Notes: generated from the letters alone by a model not told the origin. A stretch of DNA of 64,000 bases from Nymphaea colorata (GCF_008831285.2 NC_045144.1:20229716-20293715); one strand, 5' to 3'; shown: positions 1 to 13,109, counted from the first letter of the stretch. Made by a program: numbers and translations.

Positions 1-1711
1 AAATAAGGCACCGGACTTACCCCGATATTTATTGGCCGGGCCCGGGTGGGCTGGATAAAAACTTTTCTCTGTTCTGCTTTGCATTTAACGCGAAAGACAA
101 ACAAAGACTAGTGATTGATGTAAACTTTACACAATTCGACTGTGTTGAGCAATAATCGTAAGAAGTTTTAGGATGGCTGCCTTCTGATATGACATCTCAA
201 CTGCACGGATCAGAGGCACATTATGGTCAAGATTGGCTCCCACAAACCTTGATGTCCATGGACTACCAAGGTGCATGGCGAGTGCCCAAACGGGAAATTT
301 CTGGCTAAGTAGTACTAGCACTAAAACTTTTAAACTTTTAAATATGATAAATGAGAAAAAATGATCTGAGATATCAATATGAAAGCATTTCTCTCTTTTT
401 CTTTTTTTTTTTTTTTTTGTGGATTTGTATGGTCAATTGCCAACACACCCACACCTTCATCCACCCTTCCTTGTCACAAAGGTCAATAATGGAAGTACAT
501 ATGTTGGTAGTAAGGTCTACCTTCCCGATGTATGCTCTCATTGTGTACATGTATGGAGGTACATATATATGTGGCACACAGAACTTGCCCTCATGCGTTA
601 TCAGTTCAAGTTCTTAAGCAATGACAGTCCAGTTGACAGTGTATTGTAGGTCCACCCGAGACTCTGATTACAGGGAAAAGAGGAAAGGGCTTTGGCGCTT
701 CTTGGGGTACCAATATCTCCATGGAAACCAAAGGACCCACATGCTTATAACATACCAAGTACTTCTTCGGTTTTAGATCTGGGCTAAATCAGATTTGAGC
801 CATTCCATTTTAAGGCTTTTGAATTTTCTATTTTTAGTTACAATGGGTTATGGTTAAAACTTCTTTGGTTGAATTTTTTGGATTGTTGCAGATTATTAAC
901 TATGAACTCATTTTGTTTTTGTTATATATATATATATATATACTTCAACTACTTTGTTACCTACCATATTTTTTAAATTTGCGGCATTTGAAAGTAATTA
1001 TATTGTTGTAGTTCTGAATGCTATTGTAGTCCCTATAAAAACACTGTATATTGAGCTCAACGGGTAATGTGCACCGCCCTGTGCACTAAAAACAGGGGTG
1101 TGCAATAACTTAAAATTATTTCTATTTAAAATAAAATAAGATACTTTTGAAAAGACAAAAGGGGTTATAAAAAAGTTTAAAATAAATATTTTTTGTAAAA
1201 AATCTCCAAAATACTCTTATGCATGCAACTCGATCTCATACTGAGTGAGACTTATAGCAAGCCTGATTAGAATCGATGCTGGGGCAACGTGAGTAGTGTA
1301 ACCTTTTAATGTCCACAAACTCCAGCTCGATAAACCCACGGCATATATAACCACTTTATGCAGCTGCAAGGGGATAAAGATAGTGGTTCCGTAATAAACC
1401 AGCAGATTCAACAACTAAAGTAAATTATTTCACCCATCATCTAACAAAAGGTTGGCGAAACTAATCTTAAATGAAAACTATTTAAGGTAACAATAATGCA
1501 AACCAAGCTACGAGAAAGGCGCGCCCGATCAAGTTTGGTCGAACGTTACGAGTGGCAGGTGTGGGCATAATGTGGGCAATTGCACACACATCCCACAAAA
1601 AAGTGTATATTTTCATGTTAAAATTTTATAGCAGTCTCGGTTGTTAGTCAAGTTTGGATTAATATAAACTAAGATCCTTTTTTTTTAGTACATATGTTAT
1701 GGACTGTCAAA
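1..1711. other. Intergenic, no gene seen
   Basis: AT-rich DNA with a T-run near 402-418 and a short (TA)n run at 923-942. The small ORFs on both strands have no recognisable domain, and no convincing splice-bounded exon was found. Confidence 0.6.
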
Positions 1712-2471
1712 CTTCGATGAGATCCTCCTTGTGGATGATATCATTGTCAATGGAAACTCCATCGGGTTTGTTCAACAGTTCATTATCAAACCATGAATGG
1801 ATTTTTCTTGAAAGTGTTTGAAAGAAGTGCGTAGACTTATCGCCTTGTTCCGTGGCCTCATTGAGTAGCACAGTTTTGGATCAACATTTAGAGATCCACT
1901 CTTTACATGGCCTTGTTGGAGCACTTTTCAGGTGATCGGGAGTTAACAACCCACCACCGCCAAATAAGGTCCAAAGTCCTCCCACCCCCCCCCCCACACA
2001 AGTTCCCCAGCCTTTGGAGTCCTGGTTTGTGTCGGGGCATGGGTGGGCAGCTTGCACACTTCAGTTCGACGAAGCACCCTCGCCTTTTACAGCTTACAAA
2101 AGTAGCACTCATGAGAATCCAAACAAGGATGCGCCGCCTACGTGTACCCTGCTCGACCAGTTATGCTTCACCACCTAATGCCTTATTGGAGCACTTTAAT
2201 AACGTTAGTCATATCCACTCAGTAGTCAATTGGGTTTGCTAGTATGTGACATCCATTGAAAGATTTCAAAATTAATTCGCAGAAATGAACTCAAAGGGGA
2301 CTCTTGAATATGGACTTTCTAATGAAGTCATTTCAACTATTTAAATGCCTAACCCAATGCCCACTATAGCTATATCAACCCAGATGCCAGAAAATCCACT
2401 AGAAGATATGCCATATATTTTGTCCTACATCTCATATCATGGAACTCAAAGAAAGAGCCAGAGTGTCGTGA
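1712..2471 (+). pseudogene. Decayed Ty1/copia RT and RNase H remnant
   Basis: Two short coding scraps in the right order match the copia pol signature. At 1728-1757 the codons read LVDDIIVNGN, the block around the RT catalytic aspartates (normally YVDD). At 2364-2466 the codons read DARKSTRRYAIYF followed by LISWNSKKEPE, the RNase H block usually seen as RKSTSGY...LISWSSKKQ. The DNA between them is out of frame and contains stops, so this is an old non-coding remnant. No LTR could be paired with it. Identification rests on these two motifs only. Confidence 0.6.
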
Positions 2472-3207
2472 TACACAGCAGAATTTAGGTACAATTCTGT
2501 TGCCACTGAAGAGCATAAATTATGTGACCCAAGCAAACTAAACTTGTTTGTTCCTATTATTATTTTATGGTTACATACAAAATGAACCCTCAGCATATCA
2601 CTGTGGACGCATATGCAAGAACTTCATTAGTTAATCCCTTTCTGCCTACTAACTAGCTAGTTTGGAAATGGATCAAATTGGTTGAGACGGTAAGTTTTGC
2701 CAATTTTTGATGCATGCAGTCCGTTTTCAACAAATAAATGATTGAGGAGCACCATAAATAAGCAAATAAATGATTCAGGTCACCTGTATATGAATAAGCA
2801 AATGGTTAGGTCCAACCAATACATACTTCGTGGACGACTGCTCACACAAGCCCACATGTATTGGCTCCACTCACGATCATCCTTATCTCCATGACCATCA
2901 CTTTCATTTCAGCATCTATTGGAAACTAGTCATCATCATTTGTGAACGTAGCGCGAGAACAGTTAGATTGCAAATGATTGGAGGAGCCAAAGATAAGGAG
3001 ATTAGCATGTAAGGGAGTACCCTTGGGGGCCATTTGACACTTATAAGAAATGGTTACTCTCTGGTGATTCTGCCCTAAAATTTGAGGTTAGATTCCTATA
3101 ACACTAGATTAGAGGATTTTATATATCTGCCCTAATTTTTTGATAGTTTCATTGGACTGTAATAATTTGTTACTGGTGCCATGCTGTCCTACGATACATG
3201 TTCCAAG
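2472..3207. other. Intergenic, no gene seen
   Basis: No exon-like segment recognised. AT-rich and unannotated. Confidence 0.5.
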
Positions 3208-3440
<233 letters not shown>

Positions 3441-4601
3441 GAGTATAGTAATGTTCTTTTTACCAAATATCTTTAATTTGAAAAAGAACTGCATTTTTAA
3501 AGTTTGCCATGTTTCCCTTCTAACTTTTGCATTAATATGAAGTTGCTTTTGTTCCCCATAACAGCATTTGGGAGGAAGAATAATGTGTTCCTGACACACA
3601 TTTAAAAAAAAAAAAAGCACATCTCAAGAATGCCACGCTCTTGTTCGATAAAATTATTAATCTTATTTATGTCAAATCAAAGAGTTGGTTGTCAGAAAAT
3701 ATATTTGAGATGTTAAAACACAGACCTTTTTAGCCATGGTTGACGAGAAACTAGTTTCTTGAATTTTCCAAAAGATTCGTTTTGCATGTCTACTTCACAC
3801 TTCTTGAAAGTCTAACACATTTCAAAACACTAATTTTCTTCCACTCGCGCTTCTACTTCTATAGTTTTTAAACATCAATATATGTAACCATGGTGGCGAA
3901 TAAGCCAAGAATGGTATTCAAAGTACAATTATCAATTTATAATTTCATTGGACTGTAATAACTTGAATATAATCATTTGGGGAGTTTGATACCGACAACA
4001 TATTATTATTGTCTCATGAATACTTTTAAAGTGTCCAATGAATTTAACAATTTTTTTTGGCTGAGGACAAAAAATTTTAATGTGGTTCTTTTGAATGTGA
4101 AGCGAGCTTCAAATGATAATGGTGGAGATCAACTAGCCCATCTTATTTTCCAAAAGCCATGCAAACAATTAATGTGATAACCGATAGGTTGGCATGGTCG
4201 ACATGGCGAAGATAATGTATTTAATGATATAATATTAGAAAATGAAGTGCTTGAAAGCGGATTCAACTATTTTTAAAAGTTAAGAAATACACCCAATTCA
4301 AGTAAGTCAGGCCCCTAAGTCAATGATGCATTATTCACAATGTGCTGTAACCACTGCCCCATTTCGTGTGAATGGAGCAAAATTAATGCTGGGTCCTGTA
4401 AAAATGTCGTCTTCTTAGACAGCCCTCTTAATTTCACAGTCTCATGCATGTGGCCTTCACGTGTGTATGTCTGTGTCGCACATGCATGTGACTGCATGCA
4501 TTACGATACCGTTGCATAAAGTAACGGGTCAGATCCAATCCGATCCGATCCAAGGGTTTTTGTCTATTTCTTAATCTGTTGCAATGTACATGTACATTAT
4601 T
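3441..4601. other. Intergenic, no gene seen
   Basis: AT-rich DNA. A poly-A run lies near 3603-3615. No coding signal recognised. Confidence 0.5.
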
Positions 4602-4651
4602 CGCATTAGATGTTGAATAATGTACATGTACATTATTCAACATCTAATGCG
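4602..4651. repeat. Perfect 50-bp palindrome
   Basis: Bases 4602-4626 are the exact reverse complement of 4627-4651, with no spacer; the arm starts CGCATTAGATG. A further copy of the central AATGTACATGTACATTATT lies just upstream at 4583-4601. The DNA could extrude as a cruciform and the RNA could fold as a 25-bp stem. No gene overlaps it. Confidence 0.95.
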
Positions 4652-5779
4652 TGTAGTTGTTCATTTACGTACGGATATTAAAACTCATAAATAGTTTGAA
4701 CGATTGATCTTCAGCTTCGAGTTTTTTGACTCCAGACCAGCGCATTATTGTCGCTGCAAATTTATGACTGTGCCCAATAAATGCCAAATTGGTAGATCTC
4801 ATGCAGAACTGGATTCATCTACGTCCAATTCTTAATGAACTAAACCTAATCAATAAAGTCGGTCAAGTTTTTTGCGCCAATCGATTTATATGGTGCGGAT
4901 CATAAGCCGAACCCAGTTGTTAAAGCATGAATAAGTTCTAGTGCAGAATTTCTTTTATATACTGAGTGGAGTACATAACCAGCTTCATCGATACATGTAA
5001 CCAGCTTCGTGAGTAAGCGTTGCCGGACTCACAGCCGCGACGAAAGTCAAGCTATAAGACAAAAAACATTGAGCAACTGAGCCCGTCTTTGATGGGCTGG
5101 GAGCCTGGGTCCACAGAATGGTCTCATGGCTGAACCCGTTTTTACAATAAATGAATACTTTGCCGACATTGGTGCATGAACCAAAAGCTGCTTCCCAACC
5201 ACGTGGATAATGCTGCTGCGTGGAAAGAAGTGACACTGATGGGACCGTGTATTCTCTGATTTCTGCTTCTTCCCCAGCAAGAGCAGTGTATGCATGCAGA
5301 TTCAATATTTCAATCTGAATAATAAATAATTTTTTCGGGCTAATGTGGGAGATGGATATCTACTGTGACCTTTAATTTTTAGTTGTTCCTTGGGGCAAAA
5401 CGACCGGCTGCCTACTCTTACTCGCCAAAAAAGGCTCCTTCTGGTTTCCTTTTGCATCCAAATGAAGACATATTGGATCTCGGGTATGGATCTGTGGACC
5501 CTTCAACTTGAAGGATCTGATACAAATTGATTGTGGGCAGGCACATGCAACAATATTCAAGTTCTGGGACGGTTGTCCTCAATTATGAGATCTCCCCTCG
5601 TGCCAGAGCCACATTTTGTTCAAGATGGCCGGTGCCAGCTGACTGGAACTGAGAAATAACTTTTGTTCATACAGACTGTAAAAAATCTTTTGTTCTTATA
5701 TTTAATATTTTTGAATAACTTTTCTCATTTACATGTTGGTGCCCCTTACCTAATGTCCTTCAACCAGAATTTTCTGGTT
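4652..5779. other. Intergenic, no gene seen
   Basis: A minus-strand ORF of about 106 codons at 4985-5305 has no recognisable domain, a second minus frame is open over the same bases, and no splice context was seen. It is not called as a gene. Confidence 0.45.
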
Positions 5780-5990
5780 TCATGTCCATGAGACCTTTAC
5801 AAGGGGCCTTGGCCACACCCACCCCCACCTCCCCTCTCTTTCCTCTCCCCTCTTTTTTTTTTTTTAAATTGACATGTAAATTAAAAAAAAATCAATTATA
5901 TTATACAAAAAATATTAAAAAAATATATTTTGACCCTTGTTAAAATTTTAAAACTACAATTCCGTCCCCAAGTTCCTAGCTCCTTTCTGG
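5780..5990. repeat. Dispersed repeat family B, copy 1
   Basis: Shares the order GGGGCCTTGGCC, an AT-rich run, then TTGACCCTTGTTAAAATTTT and AAACTACAATTC with copies near 15885-16095 and 22612-22800. Shorter pieces starting with GTGGCGGAGCC-like sequence lie at about 18238, 19804 and 30006. This is probably a non-autonomous transposon or retroelement tail; no coding content or clear ends were found. Confidence 0.55.
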
Positions 5991-5999
5991 TGGGAGTAG

Positions 6000-6265
6000 A
6001 TATAAATGAGACACAGAGGTTCATTTACAAATGGGATTTATGTCTCAATCTTCATGCAAATCAAGTTTTACATGCAAATTATTGGTCCTATAAGTACCAA
6101 AAGTGTTATTCAATAGATTTTTTCAATGTCTGGGGTTTCTTTCTCTACTCGGAACGTAACAGGGCTGTACTGTGCAACTCATAAGCTCTAATTAACAACT
6201 CCTTTGATGTTGACTCTCGTGCATTAAATTGAGTAAGGCGCTTTAATTACTTAATGTTGGAGAGA
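6000..6265. repeat. Diverged duplicate of 28640-28885
   Basis: Collinear blocks are shared with 28640-28885: a CAAATTTTACATGCAA-type motif, CTTTCTCTACTC, and a longer block around AATTAACAACTC...ATTGAGTAA.GCGCTTT. Both are in the same orientation. It is either a dispersed transposon family or an old segmental duplication; no coding signal is seen in either copy. Confidence 0.6.
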
Positions 6266-6650
6266 CAGAAGTAGAAAATAACATCTATATATATATATAT
6301 ATATATTACTTTCAACAGCGATTTTTGATCATTGCACACCTATGTGTATAATTTTTGCGTGCATGGGGTTTTTCACATAACCCGTTTCAGGGGTGTCACT
6401 TGATAAAAAAAAGTTACTACACGCTCACGGATTCAAAGTAGCTACACCCATCTTGGACCGGTTTTGTATATCTTGGGTTGGAAGCAAAGTGTCAATTTCA
6501 AGAGGCACAGTGTAGCTGGTTGAGTTGATGAAAGTGAACATCAGTTTTCATGCTGACTCTCTGATTGATAGGCATTCCACTCACTCCCCACCTAAGTTCC
6601 AAAGCAGTTTTCGACTCGAGGGGTAAATGAAAGCAAATGGGGAAGAGACA

Positions 6651-6655
6651 GACAG
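6651..6655. repeat. Target-site duplication, left (GACAG)
   Basis: GACAG immediately precedes the 5' LTR and recurs at 12154-12158 immediately after the 3' LTR, as expected for integrase-made staggered insertion. Confidence 0.95.
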
Positions 6656-7037
6656 TGTTAGTTACAAAGAGATGGGGCGAAAATCTCGTAAAGAGATATT
6701 AGAAGATCTACCACTTTTGGGAGAAGTTTGGACGCTGATCTGGTGTGTGTTCCTCATCAAATCGTCCACACCAAGATTGTCGTGATCAAGGAGCATCTCT
6801 AACGGCAGCAACTGAAGATTCTTGTTAATCCCTAAAAATCTGTTCCTATCCCAATCTTATAAGTGAAACCTATATAATGGGGTGTACCCCTGCTGTAAAG
6901 GTGTGAAAAAAAACAGAATGAAGAAGAGTTTCCCTTTCTCTTGTGGATGTAGGCTTCAAGCCGAACCATGTAATTACTGTCTTACAGTTTTTCCTTCACT
7001 TGCAATCTCTGTTTTTCTCATTGCATACTTCTCAACA
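6656..7037 (+). repeat. Copia 5' LTR
   Basis: 382 bp from TGTTAGTTAC to CTTCTCAACA. CCTATATAATGG at about 6868-6880 is a TATA-like site, so transcription probably starts shortly downstream. It is identical to the 3' LTR except at three bases. Confidence 0.96.
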
Positions 7038-7049
7038 TGGTATCAGAGC
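7038..7049 (+). promoter_or_regulatory. Primer-binding site (initiator tRNA-Met type)
   Basis: TGGTATCAGAGC abuts the 5' LTR directly. It is the standard plant copia primer site complementary to the 3' end of initiator tRNA-Met, where reverse transcription begins. Confidence 0.93.
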
Positions 7050-7538
7050 TTGGAGATGATTCGTGAGGAGCCGCTGCAAAAGGAATTCTAAGTTTTTTTC
7101 AGCAATGGGGCGACCCAATCAAGTCTGCTCTGCAACGCCTAAAAGATCATCGTAAGAGATGTCGATTTAGCCCATCTCACCCTTCCTCGCTGCCATCTTC
7201 TCCTGCCAACCTCGTTTCTCGTTTTTGATTGGAGCTCCACCAGTCGGCAAGGTCCCCGGTAACGGAAAAAAAATCTGAAGAAACTTTTTTTTTTTCCGTT
7301 GTGATTTATTTGTTGAGAACAGAGGCAGACACTCGTTGAAATGAACAGAGGACAATGGATTTTCTGCGTAAGTCCGTTAAATGACTTTTTTGAGAATTAG
7401 TCGCTGCTTACATTTGTGCAACTCTGTTTTTTTTCGTCTCTTCTCATGGGACTGATATCGGTGGGATTTTTTTGAGAATCCGGAAAGGAGTAGTCCATTG
7501 TTTTTTAAATATCGCCTGTCATCAAGTGATTTCCTGCC

Positions 7539-10500
7539 ATGGCAGATACGTCTAGTAACCAATCTAGCGGAAATTCCAGCAATATGAAAGGAGGACACGA
7601 TCAGAGCCATGGGACGCTCAAGATCACTTCTATTCTCCTCAACGACACCAATTATCTCAGTTGGGCTAAAGCTGCCCGTCTATTCTTAAGCGGGCGATCC
7701 AAAGTAGGATATATCAGTGGACGAATCACACCTCCAGCAAAGAACGATCCCAACTATGAAGATTGGGAATCTGAGAATGATATGGTAATGGCTTGGCTTA
7801 TGAATTCTATGGAACCTCACATATCTAGTTTATTTCTATACAAGGAAACAGCGAAGGAAATATGGGATACATTGAGAGAGATGTACAGCGAGCAAAACAA
7901 CCTTGCCCGCGTCTATCAGCTACAACTTGACATTGCCAATCTCACCAAAGATGGTAAGCAAACCAGCCTCTACTTAAACAAACTTCGCAGCCTGTATGAT
8001 GAACTCGCCCAATACAGACCAGCCACTACCGATGCCGAGATCTATCAAAAGCGATTCGATGAAGACAAAATATTTAAAGTGCTTGCTGGTCTTGGACCTG
8101 ACTATGAGAATCTTCGTGGCCAGATTCTCATGACCACTCCCTTGCCAAGCTATAATCAAGTTTGCCAAGCAATACAAAGAGAAGACACCAGAAGAAAAGT
8201 TATGAATCCCACATCTAAAACAGACATATATGAAGAAAATCCAGAGAAGATGGCATGTCTAGCTCGATCTGAATCCAAGACATGGAAAGGCGAGACATGG
8301 AAAGGCGATTCAAAAAATCAAAGTGGTGGCGGAAATTTCCAACGAAACCGCAGCAAACTAAAATGTTCTCATTGCAAAAAAACGGGTCATCTTCGAGAAA
8401 GATGCTGGGAACTCGTCGGCAAACCTGCAAGAGACAAGGCAACAACCACTCCTCAAGTTGATCTTGCTCATTTTGTTACAAAAGAGGACTTAGAGAAATT
8501 TTTCCAAAAATTCTCAAAAACGAACCTCGTCTCTTCTCAACCGGTCAGCAACTCTATTGAAGGTAACAACCTTGCCCTCCTCACACATTCTAGTAAATCT
8601 ATATGGGTTGTTGATACTGGTGCCACCGATCATATGACAAATGATCTGACAAGGCTGACCACTATTGATCATATGAACAAAAAATCCGTCTTCTCAGCTG
8701 ACGGATCACATATTGCAGTTGATGGAACTGGAAAATTTTCTTTTTTTGAAAATAAATCATCTTCAGTTCTTTATGTACCACATCTCTCCACTAGTTTGAT
8801 GTCAGTTAGCAAGTTGACAAAGACTTACAATTGTATGGCTGTTTTCTCTCCTAAGAATGTGATATTTCAGGATCTGGAAACGAAGAGGGAGATTGGTAGA
8901 GGACGGGAACAAAATGGGCTTTATGTGGTGGAGACTCCAGAGTCAAGCTTCTTAGTACACACCAATAATGAAAAGAAGAGGCAAGAATACCAGATGTGGC
9001 ACGCAAGACTTGGGCATATTTCAGACAGAAGCTTGAAAATACGTGTTCCTAATGTCACCATTAATGAACACTCTTGTGATGCTTGCGAATATTCGAAGTC
9101 AACTAGGCTGCCGTTTCAAACATCCACTGATCGATCTACGGATTTTTTTGATTTGGTACATTCAGACGTGTGGGGACCAGCTCCTGTGAAATCCAATACG
9201 GGATACAGGTATTATGTGTCTTTTATCGAAGATAAATCTCGCATGTCATGGATATTTTTTCTTAGAAATAAAAGTGAAGTTGTTAAGGTTTTTCAAGATT
9301 ATTACAATTTGGTATACACTCAGTATGGTGCAAAAATTAAGAAGCTTCGATCTGATAATGGGGGGGAATATGTGAACCAACAGTTTGAGGAATTCCTGAA
9401 CAAAAAAGGGATACAACCTCAACTTACATGTTCAGGGACTCCCCAACAAAATGGGGTGTCAGAAAGAAAGAACAGACATCTTCTTAATATTGCCCGTGCC
9501 CTTATGATGCATATGAACGTACCTCAAGTTTTTTGGGCAGAAGCAGTTGGTACTGCCTGCTATCTTGCTAATAGAATTCCCAGTTCTAGTATTGAAAATC
9601 AAGTTCCTCTTGAAGTTCTAATGCACAAAACAATCTCTATTAGACATTTAAGAATTTTTGGGTGTAAATGTTTTGTGCATATACAAGAGAGATTTCGAAA
9701 CAAACTTGAAAAGCGAGCTTTGAAATGCATCTTCCTTGGGTACTCAAGCAAGAAAAGTGGCTACAAATGCTTTGACCCAAAATCAAGAAAGTTTTTTGTG
9801 ACTCGAGATGTGAAATTCTTTGAGAATGAATCCTATTATGAGGCACCAAGTCAGGGGGAGACTCAAGATCAAGGCACTAGCTCTGTTACTGCTCCTGTTG
9901 CTCTAGCTCCTCTCTCTCTTCCTCTTGTTGATGTTTTTCAAACTCATACCAAAAACCAAAACCAGCAACCTAGTGAACCTATCATCTTAGAAAACCAAAA
10001 CCAAGAGAGTAACCTAAACCAAGATTTGCAGCCATTGTTGTCTAACCAAAATCAAAGCATTGAACCAACCCTTAGAAGATCAACCCGTCCCTCTAGACCA
10101 CCATCAAAACTGAATGACTTTTATACCTATTTATCGACCCAACACAACCACTCCATAGAAAACTACATCAATTTCAATACCTTATCAAAGCCATACAAGT
10201 CCTATGTTCTCAATACCTACTCTCATCATGAGCCAAAAAACTATGAGGAAGCTAATACAAACATAAGCTGGCAGAGAGCTATGCAAGAAGAGTTGTCCGC
10301 GTTGAACAAAAATCAAACCTGAGAGATAGTGCCACTGCCTGAAGGGAAGAAAGTCGTCGGATGTAAGTGGATATACAAGATCAAATATCACAGTGATGGA
10401 ACTATCGAACGGTACAAAGCTCGCCTCGTTGCAAAAGGTTTCACTCAAACTGAGGGAGTAGACTTCAATGAAACCTTTGCTCCAGTCGCTAAGATGAATA

Positions 10501-11762
10501 CTGTAAGAACTCTTCTTTCAGTTGCTTCAATCAAACGGTGGAAACTAGCACAACTTGATGTCGAGAATGCTTTTCTTCATGGAGAACTCAATGAAGAAGT
10601 TTACATGGAAGTTCCTCAAGGCATACAACATAAGAAAGGGTATGTGTGCAAACTAAAAAAGGCTCTTTACGGCCTTAAGCAGTCCCCTCGAGCGTGGTTT
10701 TCACGCTTAAGTGAAGCACTAACTAAGATTGGATTTAAGCGTAGCAGCGCTGATTATACAATGTTTGTTGCTATTCGATCCTCAAAAATAACTATTCTAC
10801 TTGTTTATGTAGATGACATCATATTGACAGGTGATGATAAAGAGTTCATGGTACACGTCAAAACTTATCTCAATCAGCAATTTGAAATAAAAGACCTTAG
10901 AACCCTACGGTACTTCTTGGGTATAGAGGTGGCGCACTCAGAAAATGGAATCTTTATATGCCAAAGAAAATATACTCTAGACCTCTTAAAGGAAACTGGA
11001 TGCCTGGGAGCAAAGCCTGCAGACACACCTCTTGAGATAAATTGCAAATTGAAGAAAGATGAAGGAGAAGGAATTGAAAATGTTCAAAGTTTTCAGAAAT
11101 TGGTTGGGAAGCTCATATACCTGACCGTCACTCGACCAGACATCACTTATGCTGTCAGCCTGGTAAGTCAATTTATGCACAACCCAAAGTCAAGACACGT
11201 TGAAGCTGCTCACAGAATCTTGAGATACTTAAAAAGAACTCCTGGACAAGGGATCGTGATGAAACGAGATCAGAAAATGGATGTCATTGGTTACTGTGAT
11301 GCTGATTGGGCGGAGGATCCAAACAATCGAAAATCTACAACAGGATACTGTACTTTTGTCGGAGGAAACTTGGTGACTTGGAAAAGTAAAAAACAATCGG
11401 TTGTGGCCCGATCAAGTGCAGAGGCAGAATACAGAGCTATGGCGTCATGTACGTGTGAATTAGTATGGATAAAAGCATTATTGAAAGATATGAAGATTGA
11501 AGTAGAGGAGCCCATGAGGTTAATGTGTGATAACATGGCTGCTATCTATATTGGAGCAAATCCAGTTTTTCACGAACGTACTAAGCACATCGAAGTCGAT
11601 TGCCATTTCATCAGAGAAAAAATACAGGATGGAACCATTATAACACCACACGTCAGAAGTGAACATCAACTTGCTGACATTCTTACAAAATCTCTTGGAA
11701 GAGATCGTCATACATTCATTATACACAAGTTGGGGCAGATCGATATCTGCACGCCAACTTGA
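7539..11762 (+). pseudogene. Copia gag-pol polyprotein with one nonsense codon
   Basis: A single reading frame of about 1407 codons is broken only by TGA at 10320-10322 (codon 928), between integrase and RT. Visible parts in order: copia-type gag (about residues 25-230); CCHC zinc knuckle C276-C279-H284-C289; aspartic protease motif DTGA with D359; integrase zinc domain H488/H493/C513/C516; integrase core D543, D606 and E642, with 35 residues between the last two; RT with YVDD at codons 1090-1093; RNase H with a CDADW block and SSAEAEYRAM. Relatives normally have Trp (TGG) at the stop, so a single G-to-A change explains it. Gag, protease and integrase could still be made; RT and RNase H could not without readthrough. 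The start is the first ATG after the leader in a favourable context (GCCATGG). Confidence 0.95.
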
Positions 11763-11771
11763 GGGGGAGAC
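11760..11771 (+). promoter_or_regulatory. Polypurine tract
   Basis: TGAGGGGGAGAC lies directly before the 3' LTR and overlaps the pol stop codon. It is the plus-strand priming site for reverse transcription. Confidence 0.9.
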
Positions 11772-12153
11772 TGTTAGTTACAAAGAGATGGGGCGAAAAT
11801 CTCGTAAAGAGATATTAGAAGATCTACCACTTTTGGGAGAAGATTGGACGCTGATCTGGTGTGTGTTCCTCATCAAATCGTCCACACCAAGATTGTCGTG
11901 ATCAAGGAGCATCTCTAACGGCAGCAACTGAAGATTCTTGTTAATCCCTAAAAATCTGTTCCTATCTCAATCTTATAAGTGAAACCTATATAATGGGGTG
12001 TACCCCTGCTGTAAAGGTGTGAAAAAAAACAGAATGAAGAAGAGTTTCCCTTTCTCTTGTGGATGTAGGCTTCAAGCCGAACCACGTAATTACTGTCTTA
12101 CAGTTTTTCCTTCACTTGCAATCTCTGTTTTTCTCATTGCATACTTCTCAACA
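11772..12153 (+). repeat. Copia 3' LTR
   Basis: 382 bp, 379 identical to the 5' LTR, ending CTTCTCAACA and followed by the GACAG target duplication at 12154-12158. Confidence 0.96.
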
Positions 12154-12158
12154 GACAG

Positions 12159-13105
12159 ACCTCTATATCTCTCATTGTTAATTAGGCGTGAGTTAATAGA
12201 TGAAGATAATATAAGTTCAAATTGGGTTTGGTCTAGTATCACTTGTATTGGATAAATACATAGCAAAGTTAATCTGCCCTCAATTTCTGTTAACCTTCAT
12301 AACTTTCCAATATATATAAAAACATAAAAAAAATGGTTATTGTTTCACTAAGTATGAATAGTGAATAGATCTACGTCCCGATACAAATTTACAGAGTTGA
12401 AATTGACTTCGTGGGTTTTCCACGCTCCTCTACTACTGCTCTCCGTATCGGCTGATTCCATAATTTTTCTATTCAATGCATTTTTTTTCTCCATACGAGC
12501 GACGCTATGTAAATTATATACTTGCAAAAATTCAATCACGAGAGAGAAAGGAAGCCGATCTCACCGAGAAAAGCCTGAATAAAGAAAAAGTACAAGAAAA
12601 ATCGCGAGAACAAGGTAATCAATCCTACATAGCAAAGCCTTAATAAAAAAAAAAAGTACAAGAAACGTGTATTTATGGAGTTTGAGTTGAGTACACACAT
12701 CACCGTAACAAATATACACGAAAAGGGAGAAGGGGGCATTTTTGAATTTTTCTTTTATAAAATAGAGGGCATTTTAGATTCTTTCTTTTTTTTTTCACAA
12801 TCCCTCTTTACCCTTATGAGAAGTTTTTTTTTGTATGTTAATAGATACATTTTGGTCATTGTCAACCTGTGTACGAAAAAATTGTGCAAGGGAGTAACAA
12901 ATAGAGCCACCTTCGATATATATGGAAGGATCAAGGAGAACTGGCCGCCAATATCTCTTTTCATCTTGTTGAGGACAACTTCACTCAATGTATATAATAC
13001 CACAAAAGTTTAATTCCGCATTTAAGATTGTAAAAAACTTTGGATGACTTATAAAAGAAGTTAAGTGATTGTTGAGCTTGGTCTTAATGTCTTATAGTTG
13101 TAGGT
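12159..13105. other. Intergenic, no gene seen
   Basis: AT-rich DNA with several A and T runs. Overlapping ORFs at 12348-13013 on both strands are Phe/Lys-rich and come from these runs. No domain or splice structure recognised. Confidence 0.5.
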
Positions 13106-13109
13106 CGCG

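Larger units (their letters stand above)
6656..12153 (+). mobile_element. Complete Ty1/copia LTR retrotransposon
   Basis: A 5498-bp element bounded by two 382-bp LTRs (TG...CA ends) and GACAG target duplications. The order is 5' LTR, initiator-Met-type primer site, leader, gag-protease-integrase-RT-RNase H in one frame, polypurine tract, 3' LTR. Integrase lies before RT, which defines Ty1/copia. The LTRs differ at only three positions (6727/11843, 6851/11967, 6969/12085), about 0.8 percent. At the commonly used plant rate of 1.3e-8 per site per year this suggests insertion roughly 0.3 million years ago, which is an inference. One in-frame stop interrupts pol, so this copy is probably not autonomous. 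Confidence 0.97.

Noticed and set aside
1903-2242. 111-codon ORF with a Pro run
   Set aside because: The Pro run comes from a C-tract. The ORF lies within a decayed copia remnant and has no domain.
4985-5305. 106-codon minus-strand ORF
   Set aside because: No domain, no splice or promoter context, and a second frame is equally open over the same bases.
10320-10322. Programmed readthrough at the copia TGA
   Set aside because: Copia elements normally have a single uninterrupted frame here with Trp at this site; a point mutation is the simpler explanation.
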